The position numbers and the translations under genes are program-made. Below the pieces are notes generated by a model that ran no database searches, had not been told where the DNA came from, and saw nothing but the letters and a program-made list of their open reading frames with translations. This document shows, in pieces, positions 10,726-22,089 of a stretch of DNA of 64,000 bases. The first letter of the stretch is position 1; each line of letters begins with the position of its first letter. Source of the DNA: Oopsacas minuta (Eukaryota > Porifera > Hexactinellida > Lyssacinosida > Leucopsacidae); the NCBI GenBank assembly GCA_024704765.1, contig JAKMXF010000177.1, positions 62,001 to 126,000 of the forward strand, in the 5' to 3' direction.

Positions 10726-13700
10726 GAGACTTCATATTATCCGAACTCGAATTAATACAAATCCTATGTAGATTGGTATACAGACTGCAGAGACCATATA
10801 GTTAGTCAGGATAAGCGAATGTGCATATTAAGCGGGTCCATATTAAGCCTCCCTGACTGTATGTATATGCATTTCTATTATTGGTATCGTCAAGTGGTGA
10901 CAACGTTTTGATATAAGAACCTTCGACAGTTATATATATTGGTGTTACTGTAGTAATGGGGATGAGCATTTTCAATGGATTATGATATTGGTGTAGATCT
11001 AAGTATGCTTGCCAACACAATCATAGTTGTATGTACGTAAATGAAAGATATAGTAGGATATGCAAGAGAGTATGTGGAAGAAAAATATGAGAAACCTTGG
11101 CAAACAATATCTCACAGGAAAGCCCACAAAATTCAAAATCTTTTTAATATTCATGAACGTCCCTATGCCTTCTACTTCTACAATTTTATCCAAATCCAAG
11201 GACTAGAATTGCATCAAATTTACAACTGAAGTGTGCTCAGTAAAATCTTGCGCTAACTTCACACTCGTAAATAGGAGCCAGTTAATATGTACAATGTCGA
11301 CCCTACGATTATCTCATTACATTCCTTATTGAGTATTTCAACTATACAAGTAGTAAATATGTATTGCACAATCTGTGACCCAAGAGTGGCCAAAAATTTA
11401 GATGAAAATACAAAGAAAAGGGAAACAACATTTAGGGGAGGCACGGACGAAATCAAGGATATTACTTTACATGGTTTTATTTAATGTATGTTATTTATTT
11501 ATCATATATATTTCGTTATGAGGTACCCACCAAATTTAGGTAATGCATTCACGAACCATTAATAAATTAGAATTAGGGCGAGCCCCTAAAGTTAGAAGGG
11601 CCCCCAAATAGAGCAATATCAATTGGGGAGACCCCCAAATCAACCTTACAATACAATACTATTATTTACCCTTCCAAGAGTCGCTCTTTTAAATTTCTGT
11701 ATGCCTATACTTTAGATAACATTGTCTATAATATGCCTTGTTTCCCTGAAATTCATACATGAGAATACTCAGGAATCTTCAGGGCCTAACGTACATTCCT
11801 TTCCTTCATAATATATTTACTACCAATAATTCAAAATGTTCTAATCGTGTTTTGTAATGTATAAAGGAGGCCAGAATATTCCCGGATTTAATCTATTCTA
11901 GCTGATATTATACATCGAAATAACATTTAAGGGCAAAAATAACTATGCCAGAATATACTCCTATCCTTTGCCAAGTGAAAACATTGAGAAAACAATCCGG
12001 GTTATGAATATAAATAATTGAATAAAATATAGCCACAACACAAATAACTCTATCAAAGACATTGGCACACATCCAGGCGAATCTAGAGAGAGGCAAGGGG
12101 GACATTACACCAAAATTTGTACGATACACTCCAACAATTGTATAAATCACATGTATTATATTTCTCTTGTCTGAGTATAACACCTCTAGTATCCAGTTTG
12201 CAGGATTTTGTCACACCAATGTTAGCGACTACGACAGCTGATGTACCAATCCCAGAATAGTGGATTACGCCTATCTATATACACAAATCTGGAAAACAAT
12301 TCATTTAATATGGTAAACATCAACCGGACGCTAATTTCTGATATATTTGGTCCGACTGAACATATTTGCAAACCCGGACCAAATATTTCGTGACACACCA
12401 ATTGGTGATACACACTAAGGCTGTATATTGTTTGTTAGTAAACAGTTAATGAAGTACACCATCAATGAGTAATTGGCACAAAAGGAAAGAACGTAAACAC
12501 AAACATGAACATGTACATGACCAAAAAATAATATAATTGAACCTTATTGGTAAAGTATATGTGTTGCAACACTGGAAATTTTGGGATGAAAAAATGCTTG
12601 TGGTAAATTAAAAAATTGACGACCAGCTTAGGACAATGAGTATTATCGATCATTTAATTTTTGTAAATTTGAATAGAATTTTCAGAAAAGATTGAGGACG
12701 GTTTACACTATTCACTAAATTGGAAGAGAACGATTGGAACAAACAAAAAATACCCTCGAGTGAAATTTTTTATTTGGAGACTTAAAATATATCTTGTACA
12801 CATATATGTCTTCTATATCCTAAACCAATTCCCGCACCAAAAACGAGATTTTGTACCCTGTCTCGAACTTTAGTATAATATTAGTTCTATTTGTTATAAC
12901 TGACCTGATTTATTTCTTACTATGTCCTCGGACTCCAGAGGTTATTTTATGCTCCAATGATCTTAGGGATGTGAAGTTATAAATGATTTTGAACAGCTCT
13001 AAATAGTGAAAACTAATGCTTTTACCCATCTATATACATCGATCATTTAATTAGAAAACACCTCTAAATAGTGAACCGAAGGTGTTCATTATAGAGAAGT
13101 TGTATTTACATTTTCTGAGATGTGAATTTATACGACATCCTTAAAATATCCACTGTCGGGTTCCCACACAATTTATCACAGTACAATTCAGATACAATAC
13201 CAGATGTGCAATTAACCTCATAGAAGATTAACTTGATTTGAACTTATCGACTCATTACAATTCAAGATACCTGATGTGTACTACTTTTGTTGGTGTTTAA
13301 TGTGTTGTTTTGTGCTTGTCAAATCACAGATTTATTCTTGAGTTACTTTGGAATTGTTAAATAACATATTCACCGATTTGACATAGTGAATACGTCAAAT
13401 TGCTATTTACCCTGTATTACATTCTAGTTATACATTAGTTTGCGGTATTGATATAAAATAGATTCAGAGACGCAAAAACAATCTTATAACTTGTTAAATT
13501 ATCACCATGGATGTGTTCGCAGATGAAATTATTACTGGCCCAAAGTGATTAAACCTAACCATAATTATATCTATGACTGACCCATAGTTGTTATATTCAA
13601 TATTCAACATATTAACACATTATAGTCAAACCGGATCTTATAACTTCACTGTATTGACACACTACTATGCAAACATTTGGTTATTTTTCACTAATTCAAT

Positions 13701-13740
13701 ACACGAACATTTTACTATTTCTTCATTGAAACCTTATCGG
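10726..13740. other. no supported gene; small transposon scraps
   Basis: Overlapping short frames at 10802-11020 and 10999-11199 (minus), 11041-11229 and 11287-11484 (plus), and 11908-12183 (minus) show no recognisable motif. About 11576-11650 carries a GC-richer block (gcgagcccctaaag ... gggcccccaaa ... gacccccaaa) resembling a degenerate transposon end. About 12330-12400 shares an accaaatatt palindrome with about 7660-7720. Confidence 0.4.
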
Positions 13741-13915
13741 AAGAAGGTGACCTGTGTGGTTCCAGGGTGTAAATCAATTTAGATAGCCAACCAAATCGTA
13801 CAACCTCATTTTCATTTCATAAAGAGAAGGATTTCGCGCCATGTGGTTTAAGACTATTCCAAGACCGCAAGAACACTACGAGGAAAACAAGTCCTTACAG
13901 GTATGCAAATTACAC
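13741..13915 (+). pseudogene. decayed THAP zinc-finger start of a P-type transposase (copy 1)
   Basis: The peptide KKVTCVVPGCKSI at 13741-13779, followed by a TAG stop, matches the start of the THAP C2CH zinc finger (V-x-C-x-V-P-x-C-K). The same start, MTCLVPVCKSN, is seen in P copy 2 at 50470. Downstream bases in other frames still resemble the rest of the domain (a Phe-rich stretch near 13820), but stops and shifts break it. THAP fingers bind the ends of P elements in functional copies. Confidence 0.65.
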
Positions 13916-14470
13916 AAATTTTACTCAGTTTGTAATTCCTTTTATTCAATTACTTCTACATTTTAAGTATATATCCTCCACTTCAACGATGAAGATACTG
14001 GGAAGAATTTTGAATATTTTGATGGTGAAAGGACAGTCTTGATACCCCGAGAAAGGATAAGATTAAAGAAAATGGTGGTATCAAGTATCTTTTCTAATTG
14101 CCCAAGCTATTTAACAGACACGACAGAAAAGCATACAAGACTATCAAGAGACTAAAAAGACGAGATAATACTTCAAGTAGCTTTCAGGATGAGCCGAACA
14201 TATAACAAGACTAAATTAAATTCGTAGTTTATTCATAGCTGATTTGTTAACTATTTTAGACTTAATTGACCTAGAAAACGGTTGGGTTACGTACAATCTA
14301 GGAACTGAGTTGTTTTACTTCCTGAAAATAGTAAATTGGATAACGTACCATCCGTTGAACGAAACCTCACTATTGATTTTGATGAAATACTCAAGGACTC
14401 ATGAGAAAACATGAAATCCAATTGTTAGTAAGGAAGATACATGATATCCGTCAAATTGAAACGATTATGA

Positions 14471-15238
14471 GTGAAATTTATTGTTATTATACCACAAAGT
14501 TCTACCGCCATCAATATTCCAATAAATAATAATATAGAATGTACAATTAATGAAATCGACTGCTCAATTACTAAATTAGATCTACATGAAAATAGCGATT
14601 TTGATATAGAAAACTCCAGTTCAACGAGAATTAGACTCAATTTCCTTGTAGATCAATTGAGATATTTAATCACTGAAAAACATCCAAGGCACTATACTGG
14701 CTATAATATTCTTTCACAAGTATTTGCATTGGAAGTATATGGAATATCACCTGCTTGTTATCGACTCATTCAGTCTTCGAATTGCTTAATTTTCCCCACG
14801 AGAGGTATATTTTAAAATTAAAAAATTCTATTAGCTTAGAAAATGAATACTTAAACGTTCTCAAGGAAACTGCGTTAACATTATGTCTAATAGATCGTCA
14901 CGTAATTATTCAAGTGGATGAAGTGGATATCCGTTGTGATGCTATTTACAAAGTGAGTAAAATTGTCAGATCTATTGAAAACCCTGAAGATCCTCCGACC
15001 ACTGTTTTTCTGTAACGGTATCAAGATTGGCGATAGCATATTCAACCATTGTCCATTTGATAACGCTTGGCTCATCGTCAGGAAAGATCTTTTTCCCCAT
15101 TATCAGAAAATGACTTTAGATATTGAGAGTTGTAATCTGTTTGTTGAAGCGATTTGTACTGATAACTATCCTCTAAATGCTAGTTTATTTAAGGAGTCTT
15201 GCCGCGAACTTTGTATTACGGTATGGGCTATTTTCTAA
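14471..15238 (+). pseudogene. P-type (THAP9-like) transposase, central part, copy 1, frameshifted
   Basis: Consecutive frames at 14471-14815, 14755-15015 and 14963-15238 carry RLNFLVDQLRYLITEKH, HGISPACYRLI-type (here YGISPACYRLIQSS), VIIQVDEVDIRCDAIYK, then SCNLFVEAICTDNYPLNAS. Copy 2 has equivalent blocks at 51360-51890. In P elements and THAP9 this region leads into the RNase H-like catalytic core, and VDEV/I is around the first catalytic Asp. At least two frameshifts and a loss of sequence after 15240 show that this is a dead copy. The match between the two local copies is direct; the P family assignment is from memory of the motif order. Confidence 0.75.
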
Positions 15239-16215
15239 AGTATATGCTATTCTACTTCCTTAATGTATTCCAGTTCGTTGGACTTGCCAAACTAAGAGAT
15301 AATAATCATAAACCCCGATGTATCTAGTGTGTATTACGAATTGGGCATGAAAAGGTGGCAAAAGTCCTCCCATATGCGTAACATTAAAGTTCGGGACATA
15401 TTTTCTAATGTTTTTTGAAGAAGGACTATTGCCTAAGACCTATAAATTGTTATATATGCTTACCATATGTAGTTCTAATTTCTGGACCACAATTAGGCCC
15501 GAGTACCGCTCCAATAAGAAGATATTAACGGTTGAAGGGGGGTTTGGTAAAAATAGGCTAAAATCGGAGTCCGCAGGACTTAGGGTGGGATATCATGAAA
15601 ATTATTCGTTTATTCATTCTAAATGTGGTCCAGATTTCAGATAACATTGTATAAATGCTTCCCCAAAATTTCAGAGCATAAGAATTAGTCTTTCTTCAAA
15701 AAATAATAGACTATGTGGCGAAAAACATAGTTTTGAGATAATTGAAGTTAATGATTCATAAAATATATTTTTTGAATATATACATATTATAGTGGTGTTT
15801 CGTCCCGCTAGGACTCATCAGTTAAGCTATGCCTTGTCTTAAGACAACACTTTCTTTTAACTGTTAACAAACAATAAAAAATAAGTCAAAAGGTGTGACA
15901 ATTTAACTCAAGACTGGGGTACAGCATGGAGATTATCAAGTGATCAATCAAGCCCACTGTCCAGTTCTGTACATCTCTGATAGAAATGTCAAAAGGAGCA
16001 AATAAATATTGTATAAGACTAAGTATAGAAGTGTAAAAGATATTATTAGAGCTAAAAATACATTCACTATTGTATCTAAGCAAAGCTATAACATGGTGTT
16101 TATACTACCCAAGTAGTAGAAATTACGTAAATACGAGTATGCACATACTCTGTTATGCATATTCTCTAAGAAAGTATCATATAAATTGCATTGTATATAG
16201 CAATAGCATAACGAG
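15239..16215. other. non-coding gap inside P copy 1
   Basis: No homologous transposase segment was recognised here. In copy 2 the segment after ICTDNYPLN contains SVHIIKCIRNNWL, which is absent here. The 78-codon frame at 15408-15644 has no motif I recognise and may be part of an unidentified insertion. About 15780-15860 is AT-rich without features. Confidence 0.4.
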
Positions 16216-16612
16216 TAATGTCACAAATTCAAGAACTCAAAAATTTTATTTCTATCGCTCAGCACCCCCAGAATCGGGAGGCCTTAATCAAGATTCTCGG
16301 AGACGTGAAAAGGGAGAAACATGAACGTGAGCAGGTCGCTCGCGTCTTTGCAAAATGGAAACGTTTTGCAAGGGGGCGACGATCGCGACGTTCAATGCGG
16401 CCCATTCCACGTGCTAAGAGGGTCAAGGCCAATGATCTACGTATACAGTGGGCATTATTTTGGTGGAGTTCTTCCGCCCAATGTCAATCTGATGCGTATG
16501 CATTGCGAACTTTCCGTGAGGAAAGTGACCGACGCAGGTTCTGGGAGGCTTCGTAGCGAGCTGGCTTTTTTTAAAGCCCGCAGGAAATGATGAATCTGAT
16601 CCTGCGTCATTT
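16216..16612 (+). other. CpG-rich island with overlapping ORFs of unknown origin
   Basis: About 400 bp is far richer in G+C and CpG than anything nearby. It holds a 112-codon plus-strand frame from an ATG at 16218. Its first half looks protein-like (NFISIAQHPQNREALIKIL, then REKHEREQVARVFAKWKRFA) and its second half is Arg-rich. A second plus frame (16321-16590) and a 188-codon minus frame (16423-16989) overlap it. I cannot tell which, if any, is coding. It interrupts the P-element remains, so it may be a later insertion. No family was recognised. Confidence 0.4.
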
Positions 16613-16928
16613 TTACACAAAAGAGTAAATGCATGAATTAATAATAACTTGGGATCAAATATATAATTTTTGAAAAAATGACTATTTTTGGAAGATGACG
16701 TCACAAATTGTATATAACTCACACTAGAATACTCGGATTTGAAAAATTTCAATGTAGGAATGATAATAATACATGTGAGTATGTTTCCAAATAATAAACT
16801 CAATAAAACAAATTTGCCTAATAAATGACCAAATTTCGCGGCAAGACACCTTAAATTATTCTCAAACGACTCGCAAACTTTGCAATCCAAAGTAAAACAT
16901 CCTTGTGACCCTTTGAGATACCTAATAC

Positions 16929-17400
16929 TACGAGCCTTTGGCACATCGCTTCGCGATAAACTCAGCGCATTGCGCCTCAAGGTATTCAAATGACAAACAA
17001 ACAGTCAAACAACAATTGAGATTTAATGATATATTGATTTGTTTACAATACCATATTCGAACTCAGCTTACTTGATTACCTCAGTAATGTCGTTCTAAGT
17101 ATGATTCTACATCAATTTTGAAATTTGTTTACTTTGTATTCATATAAACAATAATAAATTTACATATGATTAATCCAAAAGTGTGAAAATCGGATTCAGC
17201 ATGTTCGATATATTTGGTGAAATTTAATTGAATTCTATTTAATTCCTTGATAAACACGATAAATACATAGTTATGAGACAATTTCGAAATTGCATACCGC
17301 AAATCAGTTCCTTAACAACGGACAAACAAACAGACAAACAAACAAACAGACAGACAAACAAACAAATAGACAACAATTGAGATTTAATAATATAGATTTT
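16929..17400 (+). repeat. second copy of the dispersed (AAAC)n-associated repeat
   Basis: Starts with a CpG-rich hairpin phrase (catcgcttcgcgataaactc, then agcgcattgcgcctcaagg). It runs into caaacaaacagtcaaac and a 300-bp body shared with 4210-5420. It ends in a long tract of caaa/caga repeats at about 17323-17372, followed by caacaattgagatttaat. The same body order in both places shows a dispersed element. The layout of a body ending in a simple repeat resembles a LINE or SINE tail, but no coding part was found. Confidence 0.65.
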
Positions 17401-17466
17401 TTGATATTGTCCATATAAAAATATCAATTCGTAATAATTAGCTAAATTTTTTTACCATGACAAGAC

Positions 17467-18920
17467 ATGTTTTTACCCTTGTTTGATGATTGTGTTGAAG
17501 ACAATTCACAAATTGTGACTTCCCCCAATAGTCTTTATATCTTTATTCAAATCAAAGATATTATTCATAATTCTATTGATCATCCATCATTATATCCACA
17601 TGTTTGTACAGCTACTTTCGAGGACATAAGAACTGTATTTAAATCAGATGTGTATAATGTTCTCAAGAGAATACAAAAACCATCTTCAAAAGCATTTGGC
17701 CATCCAATTAGAAAGGCAAAATGTTAACTTGGCGCTTAAGATATTCCACGAATCAACTTTTAGTGCGATCCTCGCTTACAAATTAGATACAGGAATTGCC
17801 GAAAATAATCAAACTGTTGCATTTTGAACTTAATTAGTATTATTTGGGACATTCTGAATGTTAAATTGGTTGGAAAACATATTCGCTTCAAAAATGCATA
17901 TTCTGCTCGCTTGTATCCTAACGATTCTCGATTATGTTTCATTCGAAAAGTGGTAATATGGTTATATTGTTTGAAAATCTACTTTTTAAATTTGGTAAAC
18001 TAACATCCCAAACGTTCGCAAGTTATAGGCACATTTATATGACACTACCTCTCCTAATTGACCGCCTTACTTCTGAATGTAATTTCAAATATCTATTGTC
18101 AGCTAGAATCCAAAATGACCCATTAGAATACCATTTCGGTCTCTATATACAAATGTATGGTGCTCATTACCACATAACATATTGTCAAATATTAGAAAGT
18201 GAAAGAAGACTTCAACTTTCAAATATTTTAAAATTATTTCCGCAGAAGTACATTTTGATGTTTCTGACAAACCTTATCTCTGAAAAATTATATACACAAA
18301 TATGCAGAAAATGTTAGTATGGAAAGTTCATATACCGATAAAGATATTCAATTTTATGTTGAGACACTTCAATTTATTCAATATCCTCAAATACTTCCAT
18401 CTCAGGTTGAATTTCTTACATTTGTTTTTATTCCTACTGAAATCTAATGAATGTCCTGATTGTCATAAATTTTAACACTAGATAAACAGATGGAAATTAT
18501 TTATGAGATAGACTCCCAATATACCCTCATTGATATATTAGACAGGGGTTCGCTTAAATATCCATCGATTTCAGTTAGCGATTCTGTCAATATTGTAAAA
18601 GAAACTTTTATGAAAATAGCTAATTTTGAAATTTTAAATAAACATTTCTTTTCGGGTCCGTGTCGTTCTATATTAGTATATTTGAGTATTATGATTATTC
18701 AAGATAGGTTTGACGAGAAATGGAGAGAATGGTGTGATTGCAAGGTCTGGCAATGGGATATATTAAAAAGATTTTTAAAACCGTTTCTAATTATATTCTC
18801 TCAAAGAAAGTTAAAAATTATAATTCTATGGTCATGAAGTCCGACAATTGGAAGCTTAAAAATATAGCAGCTAATTTTTTCTGTTTTTTCCTAGATACAT
18901 GTCTACAGATGATTGTTTAG
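17467..18920 (+). pseudogene. P-type transposase, C-terminal part, copy 1, broken into several frames
   Basis: Frame pieces in order are: 17467-17727 with TATFEDIRTVFKSDVYNVLK; about 17702-17825 with LERQNVNLALKIFHESTF in a shifted frame; 17934-18317 with KYLLSARIQNDPLEYHFGLY; and 18490-18920 with LDRGSLKYPS. These match the usual order of the C-terminal half of P/THAP9 transposases: ERQxVxLALxIF, then a LxxSRxxQDxLEnxFG-type block, then LDRGGLKxPS. Several frameshifts and stops are present. The block is separated from the central part by the island and repeat at 16216-17400. A Tigger element follows at 19061. Confidence 0.75.
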
Positions 18921-19060
18921 AATAGATGTTGCTAGTTTATTAAAGAAGATAGTTTTCAAAATAGATGAATGAAGTCTTTGAACGTTTCGTGTACAAGCAT
19001 GACTACATACCATAGAGTCACAGATTCCTACTAGTGCAAATATTTCAGATTTACTACATA

Positions 19061-21393
19061 CAGTATGTCCTCTCTAATAGTCCACCTACTGGCAACGGTA
19101 GTTGAGGTGGACTATTACAGGTATTGGACTATTAGAGTTTAACATGTGTAAATACCGAAATTAATGTGCAGTATATACATATTTATACATCACATGAAGT
19201 GTCCAATTGTGGAACAAAATACTCCCTAAGGACAGTTTGCTTTGAGTTTAGGTCCTTTTTCTCAGCTTTCAAGTCTAGGCATTTGCGATACACCCTTGTG
19301 AGCATATAAGTAGCTTCATCTTCATCTAATGATGACATTATTTGTATAACCTTCTCAACCATTTCAATGCCTTCAGTAATGTTCACACTATTGAGAGCTT
19401 CCATTCGAGTAAGAGGTTGTACTTCAGAATCCGAATCATCATCTGCACTTAATGGATCTGGCGGTATGTCCACGCTACTAGGATCTATCTCCATTGAAGT
19501 TTCAGTTGCACCATCGTTTCCTGCAGTGGGTTGCACATCTTCTCGTTCAAGTGCCATTTGAACTTCATCTTGTTTAACAAGATCACCATCTTCGATATCA
19601 AACCAGTCATTTAGTACATCAACGAGACCTGCAGGATCATTTTTAGCTTGCCATTGAAGAGCAACAAACTCTCCAATGAAATGCTCTCTCCCTATTGCAG
19701 GAGGAGGTTGATCATTGTCATCCTGGCTCGAGGGTTGACTGCTGATAGTTGCATGCTGCAACAAACTACTTAACTCTTCAACAGCTGGCAGACTCAATGG
19801 TCGACGATAAGTCTCAAGACCCTCTACATGACATGTAGGCAGAATGTCTGCTTTCAACCAGCAATTTAGTAGAGTTGACTGGTTCATTGATTCCCACACC
19901 TCGTGCGCTATTGTTGCAGCATCTAAGAGGTTCGGTGGGTAAGCATGATTTAGCCCTCTAACTCCTGCTGTAATGGAGGCTCCAATTGCTCGCAATTCAT
20001 CATACCTTTCAAGGTTTTTAACCATTGAATGTAGCATGTTGGACTTGTACTTCCTCTTAAGTGCAGCGATAATGCCCTGATCCATAGGTTGATGGACTGA
20101 TGTACAGTTTGGTGGTAGCAAAACCCACTTGACCTGTGGGTCTTGAAGAGCAGCATCAGTTTCATCATGGGAACCAAAGTTGTCAGCTATCAGAATGACT
20201 GGTCTGGATGTCCTCTTTCGAATTGCTGGCAGAAAGACATCATGGAACCACCATTTAGTCAGTACATGATCATTCCATGCATTCTTCTGCGAGTTGTATG
20301 GCAAAGGAGATGGACATGTTCGAAAGCAACGAGGCTGGGCTGCCTTCCCAATCATAGCAAGAGGAATCTTGTGTGTGCCTATTGCATTAGTGCACGTGAT
20401 AAGGGTGACACGATCCTTTGCTTTTTGAGCTTTAGTTCCCCGTGTACGTCGTCGCTGTTCATTTGGTGCAGTATACGTTGCACTAGGAATCAATCTAAAG
20501 TACAAGCCAGTTTCATCCCAGTTGTATATAAGCTCTGGGTCATACTCCTCTAGCATTTTTTTAATTTCCTGGATCCTCTCTTTAATATCTTTTGGGTTTA
20601 CGTCGCCTATGCAGGCGAACACTCTTTCCTATGCTGTTTCTTTTCATCAGCTTTTGCCACCAACCATTTGATGCTTTAAACTCATGTTCACCAAGGGATT
20701 TGGCCACTTGTTCAGCATACACCTTTATAATACTCAAAGAAATAGGCATAGGTTTGCGTCTGTTACGAAGAAGAGAAACAAATGCTACTACTTTTTCTTC
20801 TATAGCCCTATACTTGATCTCACGATTACGTCGAAGATCACCAGATGTCGTAAGAAGTTGTTGCTTGAGCTTCTTTGCACTCCACAAAACTCGGTTTATC
20901 GTCTTTACAGTGACATTATGCTGTTTTGCAAGCATAGTCTGGTTAACTCGGACCAAGGTGGATTCTACAGAGTTGGGTTGAAAGCCACTTTTTAGTGCTT
21001 GATCAATCACATCACATTTCTGCTTCAGTGTAAGCTCAACCCTTTGCTTCTTTGCAGCAAGCTGAGCTGTGGTGTATTTCTTGCCTTTTCTTGTTGAAGC
21101 ACCTCTTAGGTGAATAGGTTGCTTTCGACCAGGAGCCATTGCTAAAAAACTGAGCTAGAAAACTGAGCTAGAACTAAAACAGGCTAGCAGCTGTCAGCAG
21201 TGCAGGTTTTAACAAGCAGCTGCCAGATTCTAAATAGTGCCTGTTTTAACAAGCAGCTGCCAGCACTGCAGTGCACTCTGTACACTTATGTAACATTGTT
21301 TACACCTACAAATACAAATGGGTTTTGGGTATCTGCTAGACTATTAGGGGATTTGGACTATAAGGGAGGTGGACTATTAGAGAGGACATACTG
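19061..21393 (-). mobile_element. Tigger/pogo-type transposon with perfect 27-bp terminal repeats
   Basis: The termini are exact inverted copies over 27 bp, beginning cagtatgtcctctctaatag. The element is flanked by TA at 19059-19060 and 21394-21395, the target duplication of the Tc1/mariner/pogo superfamily. The phrase ggactatta recurs several times inside each end, which may serve as subterminal binding sites. Length is 2333 bp. The element encodes one transposase on the minus strand with a single small deletion. Perfect ends and a nearly open frame point to recent insertion. Confidence 0.95.
19183..21139 (-). pseudogene. Tigger/jerky-type DDD transposase with one frameshift
   Basis: An N-terminal open frame (20582-21139, 185 codons, ATG at 21139) carries a basic start (MAPGRKQPIHLRG) and a CENP-B-like DNA-binding region (LTLKQKCDVIDQALKSG, KASNGWWQKLMKR). 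A second frame (19183 to about 20620, 479 codons) holds the catalytic core: NWDETGLYFRL (first Asp), ILIADNFGSHDE (second Asp) and LPPNCTSVHQPMDQG (third Asp, 34 residues after the second). The C-terminus is acidic and Ser-rich. The two frames overlap at about 20582-20620. The break falls where the family has RLHGEAGD and this copy has RLH then GDVNPKDI in another frame, consistent with loss of about 8 bp. Apart from that the protein looks complete. Confidence 0.9.
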
Positions 21394-21644
21394 TATCACT
21401 GTTGATCATTGTTAGGGTAGTTAATATATAATTGTACTATAGTTGTTTATCCTCAATATTGTACAATATGGTTTAATTCTTCATTAACAACTATAAGGGA
21501 TAAATATAAGAATGGGAAAAATTACAGTGAAACAAATATATTTAAACATTTTACAGATTTGGTTCATTGAAACTTGGCTAAGTGGATGTGCTATAACTTG
21601 GTATTTAAGCTTGCTTGAATATTATACCTAACTTATGTTAACCA

Positions 21645-21701
21645 ATCCATGGTCCAAGAATTTTAGTTAGTGCCATTGCCTTTGTATATTAGAATGCTAT
21701 G
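21645..21701 (+). repeat. P-type terminal repeat, right end
   Basis: The sequence aatccatggtccaag ... gccattgcctttgtatatt, then agaatgctatg, matches the right end of P copy 2 at 52405-52459 over nearly its whole length. It ends at 21701 and is followed by ctctagt. The MULE begins at 21709. It may be the right terminus of P copy 1, pushed away from 18.9 kb by the Tigger insertion, or the end of another P-type element. No matching left end was found near 13 kb. Confidence 0.6.
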
Positions 21702-21935
21702 CTCTAGTGGGATACTGACAAATGACTACATGGACAAGTGACTACAAGATAGTTGGGGAAATGGACACATAAACAACAAAGAACTTCAAGGGTGTCCTCT
21801 ATTATTGTATTTATTGAAAGAATACTTACTAATTGGTTCATCTAAGTTGCTTCAGCTAACAATTCCTAATAATAATGGATTGTTTCCACATAACACTTAA
21901 CAAATAGACAAGACTAAAAATAGGCAGTTTGGCAA

Positions 21936-22000
21936 TATATATGTATATATATATATATATGTATATACGTATACGTATACGTATACGTATACGTATATTC
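21936..22000. repeat. microsatellite, (TA)n passing into (GTATAC)n
   Basis: A run of alternating TA is followed by at least five gtatac units. It lies between the left terminus and the coding part of the MULE. Such a tract is self-complementary and could form hairpins. Confidence 0.9.
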
Positions 22001-22089
22001 TATTTGCAATCTCTAAATTTGTTGGTATTATTTTGATGGCTGAGCCAAATACAGAACCAAGTCAGTTCAGGTTGATCAGATCGTGAACT

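Noticed and set aside
11576-11650. Complete hAT element
   Set aside because: Only a short GC-rich phrase is present, with no paired end or coding sequence.
16423-16989. 188-codon minus-strand frame as a definite gene
   Set aside because: It spans a GC-rich island and an unrelated AT-rich segment, overlaps two plus-strand frames and has no motif. Kept only as part of the island finding.
17323-17372. caaa/caga tract as a CRISPR-like array
   Set aside because: It is a simple-sequence tract without spacers and the DNA is eukaryotic.
20143-20995. Several plus-strand frames of 100-136 codons
   Set aside because: They lie antisense to the Tigger transposase, whose motifs are unmistakable on the minus strand.
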